Below the pieces are notes generated by a model that worked only from the letters and a program-made list of their open reading frames with translations, ran no database searches and was not told the DNA's origin. Source: an uncultured Bacteroidota bacterium (GTDB lineage: Bacteria > Bacteroidota > Bacteroidia > AKYH767-A > OLB10). Taken from it: 41,330 nt of DNA. The stretch covers positions 1-41,330 of the forward strand of contig CAIRUC010000105.1 of the NCBI GenBank assembly GCA_903881665.1. The letters run 5' to 3'. Position numbers and translations under genes: made by a program. Of this stretch, positions 8,831 to 17,424 are shown piece by piece (positions within the stretch are counted from its first letter, which is position 1; each line of letters starts with the position of its first letter).

Positions 8831-9548
8831 TCGTTCCTGGCTGTCGAGAACCGAATTATTAATCGGTAAGGAAAAACTCGCAGCTCTTGAAAATAAACAT
8901 GTGTTGGTTGTCGGACTGGGTGGCGTCGGCTCTTTTGCTGCCGAATTCATTTGCAGAGGTGGTGTTGGACGCATGACCATTGTTGATGGCGACGTGGTTG
9001 ATCCAAGCAATCGCAACCGACAACTTCCTGCTTTGGCTACTAATCATGGTCAGTCGAAAGCCGAAATAATGAAAGAAAGATTACTTTCAATTAACCCCGA
9101 TTTGGAGCTAACAGTAGTTAAATCATTTCTTCAACCAACAATGGTAAATAATTTACTATCCAATCATTTCGATTATGTAATTGAAGCTATTGATTCGATT
9201 ACTCCCAAAATCATGGTGATGACATTGGCATATCGCAAAGGACTCAATTTGGTGAGTTCGATGGGCGCCGGCGGGAAGTTCGATCCTACTTGTTTAAAGG
9301 TAACCGACATCTCCGAAACGCATACATGCCGATTAGCGAAATACGTTCGTAAGCGTTTACATGCCCAAGATATCCGCTCGGGAATCAAGGTTGTTTTCTC
9401 GGCTGAAATGGTGGTTAAAGAGTCGCTGATGCTTACCGACGGCACCAATTTCAAGAAGTCGGCGTATGGCACTATCTCTTACCTTCCCGCTACTTTCGGA
9501 GCTACTTGTGCTTCGGTGGCGCTCCGCGGATTGATGGAACAACCATAA
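8823..9548 (+). CDS. tcdA: tRNA threonylcarbamoyladenosine dehydratase (E1-like)
   Basis: ATP-dependent E1-like enzyme that cyclises t6A37 of tRNA to ct6A. 241 aa from ATG 8823, which overlaps the tatD stop; the frame is open further upstream (to 8739) but that part only re-reads tatD. Visible: Rossmann nucleotide site GLGGVGS (31-37), IVDGDVVDPSNRNRQ (Asp55 region), YVIEAIDSITPK, SSMGAGGKFDPT, and the TcdA-type segment ISETHTCRLAKYVRKRL followed by GIKVVFSAE. These last two separate TcdA from MoeB/ThiF, as does the lack of the paired CxxC zinc motifs. Normal length for the family (about 240-270). Confidence 0.9.
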   Translation: MADRSWLSRTELLIGKEKLAALENKHVLVVGLGGVGSFAAEFICRGGVGRMTIVDGDVVDPSNRNRQLPALATNHGQSKAEIMKERLLSINPDLELTVVKSFLQPTMVNNLLSNHFDYVIEAIDSITPKIMVMTLAYRKGLNLVSSMGAGGKFDPTCLKVTDISETHTCRLAKYVRKRLHAQDIRSGIKVVFSAEMVVKESLMLTDGTNFKKSAYGTISYLPATFGATCASVALRGLMEQP

Positions 9549-9564
9549 AACGCTCTCTATTTTA

Positions 9565-9572
9565 TAACTTTG
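9565..9572 (+). promoter_or_regulatory. -7 promoter element before tgt
   Basis: TAACTTTG, followed by CA, matches TAnnTTTG exactly and lies 37 bases before the tgt ATG. A clear TTTG -33 box is not seen. It would serve tgt and the following lptF/G-like gene. Confidence 0.55.
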
Positions 9573-9609
9573 CACAATATAAGGTTCTCGAAAGAGCACC
9601 CGCTCATTT

Positions 9610-10740
9610 ATGAAATTCACATTACATCAAACCGACACAAATACTAAAGCCCGCGCAGGAGAAATTGAAACGGCCCACGGAATCATCCAAACGCCCATTT
9701 TTATGCCTGTGGGGACAGCCGGAACGGTTAAAAGTGTCCACCAACGCGAACTTAAAAATGATATCAATGCCCAAATCATATTGGGGAATACCTATCATCT
9801 TTATATGCGTCCCGGAACTCAAATTCTCGAGAATGCCGGTGGCCTACATAAGTTCATGAATTGGGATCGCCCTATCTTAACCGATAGCGGTGGATTCCAA
9901 GTTTTTTCTTTATCAGGCATCAGAAAAATTAAAGAAGAAGGCGTTCAGTTTAGTTCACATATTGATGGATCGAAACATCTTTTTACTCCTGAACGTGCCA
10001 TCGACATCCAAAGAAGTATCGGAGGCGATATTATTATGGCTTTCGACGAATGTACACCTTATCCTTGCGAACATCACCTCGCAAAAAAATCGATGGAACT
10101 CACCCATCGTTGGCTGGAAAGATGCTGTAAGCATTTCGATAGCCAACCTCCTCTTTACGGCTATCCACAAGCGTTATTCCCGATTGTTCAAGGAAGTACT
10201 TATAAAGACTTACGTCAGCAGAGCGCCGAATTCGTGGCATCATTAGGAAGAGAAGGAAATGCGATCGGAGGCCTTTCGGTAGGAGAACCTGCGGAGATGA
10301 TGTACGAGATTACCGATCAAATGACCGATATTCTTCCAAAGGATAAACCACGTTATTTAATGGGCGTTGGTACTCCTGCTAATATTTTAGAAGGAATTGC
10401 ATTAGGCGTCGATATGTTTGATTGTGTAATGCCGACAAGAAATGCGCGTAATGGAATGCTCTTCACAAAAGAAGGAATTATCAATATTAGAAATGAAAAG
10501 TGGAAAGATGATCATAGTAGCATAGAAGAAAATGGAGCTACATTTGTTGACACTACTTATTCAAAAGCCTACCTCCGTCACCTACTTATATCAAAAGAAA
10601 TATTAGCTGCTCAAATAGCATCGATACATAATTTAGGATTCTATCTTTGGTTAGTGAAAGAAGCGCGTAAAAATATTATTGACGGAACTTTCAAAGATTG
10701 GAAACGCATCACGGTCGAAAAAGTAAGCAGAAGGCTATAG
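9610..10740 (+). CDS. tgt: tRNA-guanine transglycosylase (queuosine pathway)
   Basis: Exchanges the G34 base of tRNAs with GUN anticodons for the queuosine precursor preQ1. 376 aa, full length. Visible: TDSGGFQVFSL (Asp92), DECTPYP (146-152, Cys148), GGLSVGE (220-226), and GVDMFDCVMPTRNARNG (266-282), which holds the catalytic Asp. The C-terminal zinc site is altered: where the E. coli enzyme has CxCxxC before YSRAYLHHL, this protein has GATFVDTTYSKAYLRHL, so all three cysteines are replaced and only His324 remains. I recall this as common in Bacteroidota but cannot verify it. One base separates it from the next gene, so they are probably one operon. Confidence 0.96.
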   Translation: MKFTLHQTDTNTKARAGEIETAHGIIQTPIFMPVGTAGTVKSVHQRELKNDINAQIILGNTYHLYMRPGTQILENAGGLHKFMNWDRPILTDSGGFQVFSLSGIRKIKEEGVQFSSHIDGSKHLFTPERAIDIQRSIGGDIIMAFDECTPYPCEHHLAKKSMELTHRWLERCCKHFDSQPPLYGYPQALFPIVQGSTYKDLRQQSAEFVASLGREGNAIGGLSVGEPAEMMYEITDQMTDILPKDKPRYLMGVGTPANILEGIALGVDMFDCVMPTRNARNGMLFTKEGIINIRNEKWKDDHSSIEENGATFVDTTYSKAYLRHLLISKEILAAQIASIHNLGFYLWLVKEARKNIIDGTFKDWKRITVEKVSRRL

Positions 10741-10741
10741 C

Positions 10742-11824
10742 ATGAAAATTAAAATTCTCGATAAGTATATTATTAAGAAATTCTTAGGCACTTTTTTCTT
10801 TGCTTTAGGGTTAATCATTACAATAGCTATTGTTTTCGATATCTCTGAAAAGATCGACGATTTTCTCGAGAAAGAGGCGCCGTTGCGAGAAATCGTATTT
10901 GATTATTATATGAATTTCATTCCTTTCTTTGCCAATCTTTTTAGTCCGTTGTTTGTATTTATCTCAGTGATTTATTTCACTTCGAGAATGGCTTCACAAA
11001 CAGAAATTGTGGCGATTCTGGGCAGCGGAGTTAGCTTTAAAAGATTACTCGCACCTTATATGGTTGCAGCGGCGATCTTGGCCTCCATTTCGTTTTACCT
11101 GAATAATTATGTTATTCCTCATTCTAATTCAACCCGAATTGCTTTCGAAACGAAGTATATAAAGAATCCGTTTATTTATAAAAACAAACATGTACATCGC
11201 CAAATCGCTCCGAACGAATTTATATACTTTGAAAGCTTTAACAATATAGATAAAATAGGATATCAGTTTTCATTCGAAAAAATCGAGAATGGAAAACTTA
11301 CATACAAGATGCTTGCCGACAGAGTAATTTGGGATAGCGTAAAAACAAAATGGACTATTGAAAGTTATTTCATCCGTCATATTGATGGCATGAACGAACG
11401 CATAGAATCGGGTTTTCATAAAGATACCTTATTCGCATTTAAACCAGATGAATTTAGTAGACGATCGAATTATATAGAAACCATGGATACTGGAGAGTTG
11501 AATAAATACATTAAACAACAACAAAGTCGTGGATCTGAAGAAGTTCCTTTTTACTTGTTAGAAAAATACCGGCGTTCAGCCATCCCTTTCGCTACCTTCA
11601 TTCTTACTGTAATTGGTGTTTCATTATCGAGTCGCAAAGTAAGAGGTGGCATTGGCGTTCAAATTGGTGCTGGAATATTATTGAGTTTCACTTACATTAT
11701 GTTTATGCAAGTGAGTCAAACTTTTGCAACCAATGGTAATATGCCTGCGATTTTGGCAATTTGGATACCCAATATTTTCTTTAGCATAGTTGCGGCCTAC
11801 TTGCTTCGCTCAGCGATGAAATAG
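10742..11824 (+). CDS. LptF/LptG-family permease (YjgP/YjgQ)
   Basis: Inner-membrane half of the LptB2FG exporter that pulls lipopolysaccharide out of the membrane. At 360 aa it has the expected six-helix layout: three N-terminal helices (about 15-36, 57-80, 98-120), a periplasmic jellyroll-like domain (about 130-270, with KTKWTIESYFIR), and three C-terminal helices (about 280-358). The N-terminus LDKYIIKKFLGTFFFALGL is typical. It begins one base after the tgt stop, an arrangement I have seen repeatedly in Bacteroidota. Which of LptF or LptG it is cannot be decided from this gene alone. It is convergent with mqnE, 21 bases apart, and no hairpin lies between them. Confidence 0.9.
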   Translation: MKIKILDKYIIKKFLGTFFFALGLIITIAIVFDISEKIDDFLEKEAPLREIVFDYYMNFIPFFANLFSPLFVFISVIYFTSRMASQTEIVAILGSGVSFKRLLAPYMVAAAILASISFYLNNYVIPHSNSTRIAFETKYIKNPFIYKNKHVHRQIAPNEFIYFESFNNIDKIGYQFSFEKIENGKLTYKMLADRVIWDSVKTKWTIESYFIRHIDGMNERIESGFHKDTLFAFKPDEFSRRSNYIETMDTGELNKYIKQQQSRGSEEVPFYLLEKYRRSAIPFATFILTVIGVSLSSRKVRGGIGVQIGAGILLSFTYIMFMQVSQTFATNGNMPAILAIWIPNIFFSIVAAYLLRSAMK

Positions 11825-11845
11825 TATATTCATATTATTATAAAC

Positions 11846-12985
11846 TTAGGCTGATACGACTTCATCGTACACTTTTATTTTTTTGTACAAGGTATCACGT
11901 TCAACAGGAATTCTACCTGACAAACGAATTAAATCGACTAACTGATCAGTAGTTAAAACAGGCACTTGTTCTTCAGCTCCAGCCATTGAATAAATCTTAG
12001 TGCTATCATCAATTGTTCCATCTAGATCATCTACTCCGAACGATTGAGTAAGTTGCGCTGTACTTCTTCCTATCATTGGCCAATATGCTTTTACATGATC
12101 GAAATTATCCAGATAAATTCGTCCAATAGCATATACCTTTAAATCTTCTACTAATGTTGCTTCTGCTACATTACTCATATCATTATCGTGATTCCGGAAT
12201 TTCAATGGGATAAATGTTTGAAATCCTTTCGATCGATCTTGCAATTCGCGTAAACGTCGCATATGATCTACACGATGCTCATAAGATTCAACATGCCCAT
12301 AAAGCATTGTACAATTACTTCTGATGCCTTGCTGATGCGCTGTTTCGTGAATGCTTAACCAAACTTCAGAACTGCATTTATCCCCAGCAATTTCCAATCT
12401 CGTTTTTTCATCAAAAATTTCGGCACCACCACCGGGAATTGAATTCAATCCTTTAGCGATTAAATATTTCATTCCTTCTTCTGTGGTTTTCTTCGCCTTG
12501 CGGAACATGTAATCCAATTCAACAGCAGTGAATGCTTTTATATGTAAATCGGGCCGATGTGCTTTTATTTTCTCTAATAATGTCCCGAAAAATTCAAGAT
12601 CCATTTTAGGATGAACTCCTCCTACTATATGTACTTCGGTAATCGATTGTCCGTCGTATGCTTTTACCTTGTTTAGCATTTGCTCAATTGTTAATTCCCA
12701 TCCCTCTTCTTTATGCTTATATTCTTGCGAATAAGAACAAAATTTACATGAAAACACACAAATATTAGTGGGTTCAATATGGAAATTACGATTGAAATAA
12801 GTAAAGCTTCCGTTTTTCTTTTCTCGAACATAATTCGCTAGCACTCCTAACGCTGCTAGCTCTCCATGTTTAAACATCCATACGGCTTCCTCCTCAGAAA
12901 TGCGAATACCGTCGATAACTTTTTTAGTTATCACGCTTACCTGTTGAACAGGCGAGTTTAATAATTGATCAATTGCAACTGACAT
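11846..12985 (-). CDS. mqnE: Aminofutalosine synthase (radical SAM), menaquinone biosynthesis
   Basis: Radical-SAM enzyme that joins a SAM-derived adenosyl group to 3-enolpyruvyl-benzoate in the futalosine route to menaquinone. 379 aa. The [4Fe-4S] motif CVFSCKFC (Cys76, Cys80, Cys83) follows HIEPTNI. The MqnE-type segments HIVGGVHP, IKAFTAVELDY, SIPGGGAEIFDE, SNCTMLYGH and IKAYW-like VKAYWPMIG are all present; GAEIF rather than the MqnC pattern favours MqnE. It starts only 12 bases after the stop of the upstream secreted protease, with no -7 element in that gap. It is therefore probably transcribed from the protease promoter, an odd pairing of functions. Confidence 0.93.
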   Translation of the reverse strand: MSVAIDQLLNSPVQQVSVITKKVIDGIRISEEEAVWMFKHGELAALGVLANYVREKKNGSFTYFNRNFHIEPTNICVFSCKFCSYSQEYKHKEEGWELTIEQMLNKVKAYDGQSITEVHIVGGVHPKMDLEFFGTLLEKIKAHRPDLHIKAFTAVELDYMFRKAKKTTEEGMKYLIAKGLNSIPGGGAEIFDEKTRLEIAGDKCSSEVWLSIHETAHQQGIRSNCTMLYGHVESYEHRVDHMRRLRELQDRSKGFQTFIPLKFRNHDNDMSNVAEATLVEDLKVYAIGRIYLDNFDHVKAYWPMIGRSTAQLTQSFGVDDLDGTIDDSTKIYSMAGAEEQVPVLTTDQLVDLIRLSGRIPVERDTLYKKIKVYDEVVSA

Positions 12986-12997
12986 ACTTTATATTTT

Positions 12998-14632
12998 TTA
13001 ATTGCATCCCGATTCAGCAGCACTTGTTGCTATATCAGGAATACATAAGAATAGTTCACTTTCATTATACAATGCACTCGATATATGTACGAAGTAAGTT
13101 CCAGGTGATAAATGTTTTGTATTTACCGGGAATATATCGTTCGGATTAATTTTTAAATTCTCTGAGTAACAAATTCTACCCATCGCATCTACAATATCAA
13201 CTACAGCATCTTGACTTTTATCGAAAAAAGTTTTCACACAAATACTTCCTGCCGATTTTACGGGATTAGGAAATACTAAAATATTTTTCATGAAATCATC
13301 TGCACAATTAAAGGCTGTTTGGCTATTAATTTTGAAAGAAGATGTTATGTAATTATTTACGCTATTGTTGTCGTTTATGTTCATTCTTGCTTCAAATATA
13401 TTATCGCCTTCATCGCCCGAAATTACATTCAACGAAATAACACTTTTAGTATGTGGAGCAATTGTATCTACATAATTAAAAACTCTTTTTATTCCACCCG
13501 AAATTCCATAAACAAACCCGATGTTACTAACTGCAGTATCGCCTTGATTTTGTATTACCAAAGAAGGTGTAAAACATCTATTGGATGTCCATTTCACAGG
13601 ATCAATTATTGAATCAATCGACAATTCCATTCCGCTGAAGGTTGGCAATGATAATCCGTTGCTATTTTTTAAAGAGTGGCGCACTGTAGCCAACGTTGCC
13701 TTCATACGATCAATTTGCTTCGGCGTGAAAAACATCATGCATTTATCATCGGTATAATCCATATAATTCATGTACATGATTCCGGGCGCAACCGCTGTAC
13801 AAGCATCTGTTTTGGGGAAAGTTCCGCAACGTGAATTTGAATTCGCTTGCAAAGGAGTATCCGAAATGCCATCATCATTCGAACAGGCACCATTATCGTC
13901 GCCCCAAATATGAACTAAGTTTAACCAATGGCCTACTTCATGAGTAGCAGTTCGTCCCACATCATATGGCTTGATGGTTGATCCATAACGACCGAACGAT
14001 TTATAATTAATTACCACTCCATCTGACGCTGGATTTGAACCTGGGAAAGCCGCAAATCCGAGAACATTATTTTCGAGTTGACAAACCCAAATATTTAAAT
14101 AATTATCAACGTTCCATGCATCATATCCTCCTAATGAAGTAGAAAATATTCTAGCATCTAAAACAGAAAATGCTTCTGCAAAAGGCACCTCACTTCTAGT
14201 AACTCCATTAGAATAATTACCTTGAGGATCACGAGTGGCCAATTTGAATCTTATTTTACTATCGGTTATTAAATTTTTCCACACAGTTGGCACATCCAAT
14301 ATATTAGAATTCAGTGCTGCATAATCCTCATTTAAAACATCAATTTGTGTTTGAATTTGTTGATTGTTTATATTCTCAGCAGGTTTTGTTCCATGGTATA
14401 AAACATGAATCACTACAGGAATAGTATATGTAGTATCATTCGTAGTTGTTCTTGCGTTTTCCTGCTCAGCAAGCACTTGCATTATTTGATTTTCATAGGA
14501 AAGACGGTAAGCAGGATCAGTGAACATTTTCGACTGATGCACCTCAAATGATTTACAATTTCTATCCTGCGCAAAAGAAACATTTATTACACATGTTAAA
14601 AAGAGGATAAAACTTAATCGTAGAAATTGCAT
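12998..14632 (-). CDS. Secreted M43-family metalloprotease with T9SS-type C-terminal domain
   Basis: A 544-aa pappalysin/cytophagalysin-type zinc protease. Signal peptide at 1-21 (cleavage near SFAQ). The catalytic domain covers about 65-325: HEVGHWLNLVH (His231, Glu232, His235, His241) and Met-turn MNYMDYTDDKCM. The usual metzincin Gly at motif position 8 is Asn238. A middle beta domain (about 340-440) precedes a T9SS-like sorting domain starting ILVFPNPVKSAG and reaching SPGTYFVHIS. Its end is unusual: after ELFLCIPD it runs on as IATSAAESGCN instead of closing with the normal basic KxxVxK-type strand. No frameshift that restores such an end is visible in the other frames. It has its own -7 element and is followed closely by mqnE. 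Confidence 0.88.
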   Translation of the reverse strand: MQFLRLSFILFLTCVINVSFAQDRNCKSFEVHQSKMFTDPAYRLSYENQIMQVLAEQENARTTTNDTTYTIPVVIHVLYHGTKPAENINNQQIQTQIDVLNEDYAALNSNILDVPTVWKNLITDSKIRFKLATRDPQGNYSNGVTRSEVPFAEAFSVLDARIFSTSLGGYDAWNVDNYLNIWVCQLENNVLGFAAFPGSNPASDGVVINYKSFGRYGSTIKPYDVGRTATHEVGHWLNLVHIWGDDNGACSNDDGISDTPLQANSNSRCGTFPKTDACTAVAPGIMYMNYMDYTDDKCMMFFTPKQIDRMKATLATVRHSLKNSNGLSLPTFSGMELSIDSIIDPVKWTSNRCFTPSLVIQNQGDTAVSNIGFVYGISGGIKRVFNYVDTIAPHTKSVISLNVISGDEGDNIFEARMNINDNNSVNNYITSSFKINSQTAFNCADDFMKNILVFPNPVKSAGSICVKTFFDKSQDAVVDIVDAMGRICYSENLKINPNDIFPVNTKHLSPGTYFVHISSALYNESELFLCIPDIATSAAESGCN

Positions 14633-14653
14633 AGGAGGCTGGGTTTAGCTATA

Positions 14654-14661
14654 CAAAGGTA
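14654..14661 (-). promoter_or_regulatory. -7 promoter element of the 544-aa protease gene
   Basis: On the minus strand TACCTTTG (14661 to 14654) matches TAnnTTTG. The ATG is 21 bases downstream. It lies between the upstream gene's terminator and this gene, so the two proteases are separate transcription units. Confidence 0.55.
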
Positions 14662-14706
14662 CAATAATCCTAACTGATTATGGATAAATAAAATTAGATC
14701 GCTATT

Positions 14707-14749
14707 AAATAAAAGGGGCCACTTGAATATCAAGCAGCCCCTTTTAAAT
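14707..14749 (-). terminator. Terminator after the 436-aa protease gene
   Basis: AAAAGGGGC (14711-14719) pairs with GCCCCTTTT (14737-14745). An inner stem CTTGA/TCAAG (14722-14726 with 14730-14734) makes a compound hairpin. On the minus strand a T-rich tract follows the stem. Confidence 0.85.
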
Positions 14750-14767
14750 GATGTATTAAAATTCCTA

Positions 14768-16078
14768 TTAACGAGCAATCTGGAATTTCTCAATTCTACG
14801 TCCTTCAGCAGTTCTAATTTCTACAAAATAGAAACCTTGAGAAAGATTAGTTAAATTTAATTTGTAGTTTCCTGAAGCATTAGCAGGAACTGAAGAATTA
14901 AATACTTCAGCACCGATGGTATTTACTACGCGGAAGTTCACATTTCCTTTTGAACGTTGTTCAGCAATTAATACGGTTAATTCGCCGCGAGTTGGATTAG
15001 GATAGATCGCTAATTTAGCTAATTCACTGTTTTCGTTCACAGCCACAACAGGAGGATTACATGCATCAGAAGCCGCTAAAGAAACACGGAAAGGCGTATG
15101 CGTTAATACTGTAACCATACGTGTTTTTTGATTTGCCGAGAACATATACATACAAGGATCATCAGTATAATCCATATAGTTCATCCACATATCTCCGTTA
15201 GGGCCATTACTACATGTTACTTGAGGAAAATTAGGACATCCAAAATTAGATGTTTGTTGAGTTGGTGTATCAGTACAATAATCATTTCCACAATTTGCAT
15301 CGCCCCAAATATGGCGAAGACCTAACCAGTGACCAATTTCGTGAGTTGCAGAACGGCCTTTATTATAAGTTGCGTCTAATGTTCCAACACGTCCGAATGC
15401 ATTATATTGAATAACTACTCCATCAGTAGTGGTTGTACCATAGGATCCAGTTAAACCTGACAATGTACTTGCAGGAGGAAATGTAGCATACCCTAATAAG
15501 CCACCACTTAAAGGACAAACCCAAATATTAAGATATTTATTTACGTTCCAAATTGAATTGGGCTTAATAGTAGCATCAACATAAGTTTGAGAAAATGGAG
15601 GTGCCGTCCAACTTTTTGTAACACGATTTATACGATCGATACCAGTTGTAGCAGCACCGCTTGGATCTTTTTTAGCCAAACAAAAATTAATTTCACAATC
15701 AACTGCAACGCCTTGCCATACTGTAGGAACCAAAGAGGCATCTGCGTTTAATTTTCTGTAATCTTCATTTAATACAGCAATCTGAGATAAAACTTGTGCA
15801 TCACTAAGATTGTAACTTGCACCTAAAGCATTACCGTTATGAATCACGTGAACTACAACAGGCAATGTATAAACGACATGCGCTTTGCCAGTATTACCCG
15901 AGGCTCTATCGGCTTTAATTTGATCATCCATCCATTTTTCGAAATCATCAGGAAGAGTTGGAGTGCCGCATATACGGTGAGCTGGTACTGAAGATACTTT
16001 AGGAGCCATTTTGCGTTGGGCAGAAACAGAACCAACTAGCATCATCACACCCATTACAAGTAGTAAGATTTTTTTCAT
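14768..16078 (-). CDS. Secreted M43-family metalloprotease, T9SS cargo
   Basis: A 436-aa zinc protease. Signal peptide at 1-20 (KKILLLVMGVMMLVGSVSA, then Q). M43 catalytic domain at about 70-340, with the complete motif HEIGHWLGLRH (His246, Glu247, His250, Gly253, His256), disulfide-type cysteines (CGNDYC) and Met-turn MNYMDYTDDPCMYM. The T9SS type A sorting domain covers about 355-436: LAIYPNPTRGELTVL, FYFVEIRTAEG and ending KFQIAR. This is the simplest of the three paralogs here, without extra domains. It has a -7 element 48 bases upstream and its own terminator. Secretion through the T9SS follows from the sorting domain; substrate is unknown. Confidence 0.9.
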   Translation of the reverse strand: MKKILLLVMGVMMLVGSVSAQRKMAPKVSSVPAHRICGTPTLPDDFEKWMDDQIKADRASGNTGKAHVVYTLPVVVHVIHNGNALGASYNLSDAQVLSQIAVLNEDYRKLNADASLVPTVWQGVAVDCEINFCLAKKDPSGAATTGIDRINRVTKSWTAPPFSQTYVDATIKPNSIWNVNKYLNIWVCPLSGGLLGYATFPPASTLSGLTGSYGTTTTDGVVIQYNAFGRVGTLDATYNKGRSATHEIGHWLGLRHIWGDANCGNDYCTDTPTQQTSNFGCPNFPQVTCSNGPNGDMWMNYMDYTDDPCMYMFSANQKTRMVTVLTHTPFRVSLAASDACNPPVVAVNENSELAKLAIYPNPTRGELTVLIAEQRSKGNVNFRVVNTIGAEVFNSSVPANASGNYKLNLTNLSQGFYFVEIRTAEGRRIEKFQIAR

Positions 16079-16126
16079 TTAGAATTTATTTTGCTTTTAA
16101 GTTAAATGGAATTTGTTTTGGAAGAT

Positions 16127-16134
16127 CAAATTTA
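16127..16134 (-). promoter_or_regulatory. Candidate -7 element of the 436-aa protease gene
   Basis: Minus-strand TAAATTTG (16134 to 16127) fits TAnnTTTG, with a TTG 14 bases upstream (16151 to 16149). The leader to the ATG would be about 45 bases. Confidence 0.4.
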
Positions 16135-16364
16135 ATGAATTTTAGATACAATTGAAGAGAGATGAATTGAAAAGTAATAAATATCACTTCCTATTTACAT
16201 TCAAACGACATTTTAAGAATAAAAACTAGCGGTAAACACCTAAAAAAAGAATTAATTGGACAATAACGTATTTACGATAATAAGCTTAACATGCTTGCTA
16301 TCAGCATTCTTAATTTAGACTTTTATATTTCAGCCTCACTATCATTAATTTTCAACCATAATTG

Positions 16365-16372
16365 TAATTTTG
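16365..16372 (+). promoter_or_regulatory. -7 promoter element of the orphan response regulator
   Basis: TAATTTTG fits TAnnTTTG; the ATG lies 15 bases downstream. No clear -33 box. Confidence 0.45.
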
Positions 16373-16387
16373 TAAAAATACTATTCA

Positions 16388-17083
16388 ATGAGCACGCGCA
16401 TTTTATTGGTTGAAGACGAGCAAAGTTTACACGAAACGATCAAATTGAACCTTGAGTTAGAAGGATATAAAGTGCAATCCGCAAACGATGGCAAAAAAGC
16501 ATTAAAAGCATTTAAGCAAGAACGGTTCGATCTTATCATTTTAGATGTGATGCTGCCAGAAATTGATGGATTTACGGTTTGTGAAGCAATAAGACTTGAA
16601 AACCAGCAAGTTCCAATTCTTTTTTTAACAGCAAAGAACAGTTCGGCGGATCGCATAAACGGACTAAAAATTGGGGGCGACGATTACTTAACAAAGCCAT
16701 TTAATTTGGAAGAATTATTACTTAGAGTACAGATTCTACTGAAAAGGAGCAATATTACTTTTGAAACCAAGCAAAGTATAAACAATTTCACTTTCGATGA
16801 GTTTTCTATCAATTTTACGGAAATGATGGTAGCTACTCCCACCGGAAAAACCATTAACCTCACGAAAAAGGAAAATGCTTTATTGAAGTTATTGATTGAA
16901 CGAAAAAACGAGGTAGTATCTAGAGAACATATATTAGAAACTGTTTGGGGATACGACATCTACCCTTCCACTCGCACCATCGATAATTTCATTGTTTCCT
17001 TTCGAAAATACTTTGAAACGGACCCCACTAATCCTAAACATTTTCACTCGGTAAGAGGAGTTGGATACAAATTTATCGAATAA
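16388..17083 (+). CDS. OmpR/PhoB-type response regulator, no partner kinase nearby
   Basis: A 231-aa cytosolic transcription regulator. The receiver domain covers 1-120 with the acidic pair VEDE (9-12), phospho-acceptor Asp53 (LIILDVMLPEIDG), Thr in FLTAKN and Lys in YLTKPF. A winged-helix DNA-binding domain follows at about 130-231 (LTKKENALLKLLIE, SREHILETVWGYD, SVRGVGYKFIE). All key residues are intact. No histidine kinase gene lies beside it; its neighbours on both sides are secreted M43 proteases. It may control them, but that is inference from position only. The kinase pair at 26642-28987 has its own regulator. Confidence 0.92.
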   Translation: MSTRILLVEDEQSLHETIKLNLELEGYKVQSANDGKKALKAFKQERFDLIILDVMLPEIDGFTVCEAIRLENQQVPILFLTAKNSSADRINGLKIGGDDYLTKPFNLEELLLRVQILLKRSNITFETKQSINNFTFDEFSINFTEMMVATPTGKTINLTKKENALLKLLIERKNEVVSREHILETVWGYDIYPSTRTIDNFIVSFRKYFETDPTNPKHFHSVRGVGYKFIE

Positions 17084-17424
17084 ACTGCCGAACAAATTTC
17101 CCGGAAACTATTTAACAACTCGGAAATTGTATTTTGCTACTATTTAAGTATGAATATTATTGCATTTTCAAAGCAAATGTTGGTAACTTACTAGCGAAAC
17201 GGAATCATATTTAAAATTAAGCTTGACTATTTCTTTTTAATTCATTAAATTTGATTTGCAAAAAAATAAATAGACTATTAAAATACCTGTTTAATTCAAG
17301 TATTAATAATCGTTGTTTAAAAGCAAATTTGTCGCATTCACCGACTCTAAGTTTGCGATTATTAAGTTTATTTATTTCTTAGATTCAAATTACACAAAAC
17401 TAACCACTTAAATAATTATTAAAC
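17084..17424. other. Long AT-rich leader/promoter region before the 736-aa protease
   Basis: 341 bases without a gene. It contains the promoter at 17328-17355 and a predicted untranslated leader of about 60 bases. A weak imperfect inverted repeat lies just after the regulator stop (about 17092-17135), too broken to call a terminator. Confidence 0.55.
17328..17355 (+). promoter_or_regulatory. Promoter of the 736-aa protease
   Basis: TTTG at 17328-17331, 16 bases, then TAAGTTTG at 17348-17355, an exact TAnnTTTG. Transcription would start near 17362, leaving a leader of about 60 bases to the ATG at 17425. Confidence 0.6.

Larger units (their letters stand above)
16079..16387. other. Divergent promoter region between a protease and the orphan regulator
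   Basis: 309 bases without a gene. It holds the minus-strand -7 element at 16127-16134 and the plus-strand one at 16365-16372. The rest is AT-rich with no ORF or hairpin I would defend. Confidence 0.6.

Noticed and set aside
17092..17135. Terminator after the orphan response regulator
   Set aside because: Arms pair only with several bulges and no T-run follows.
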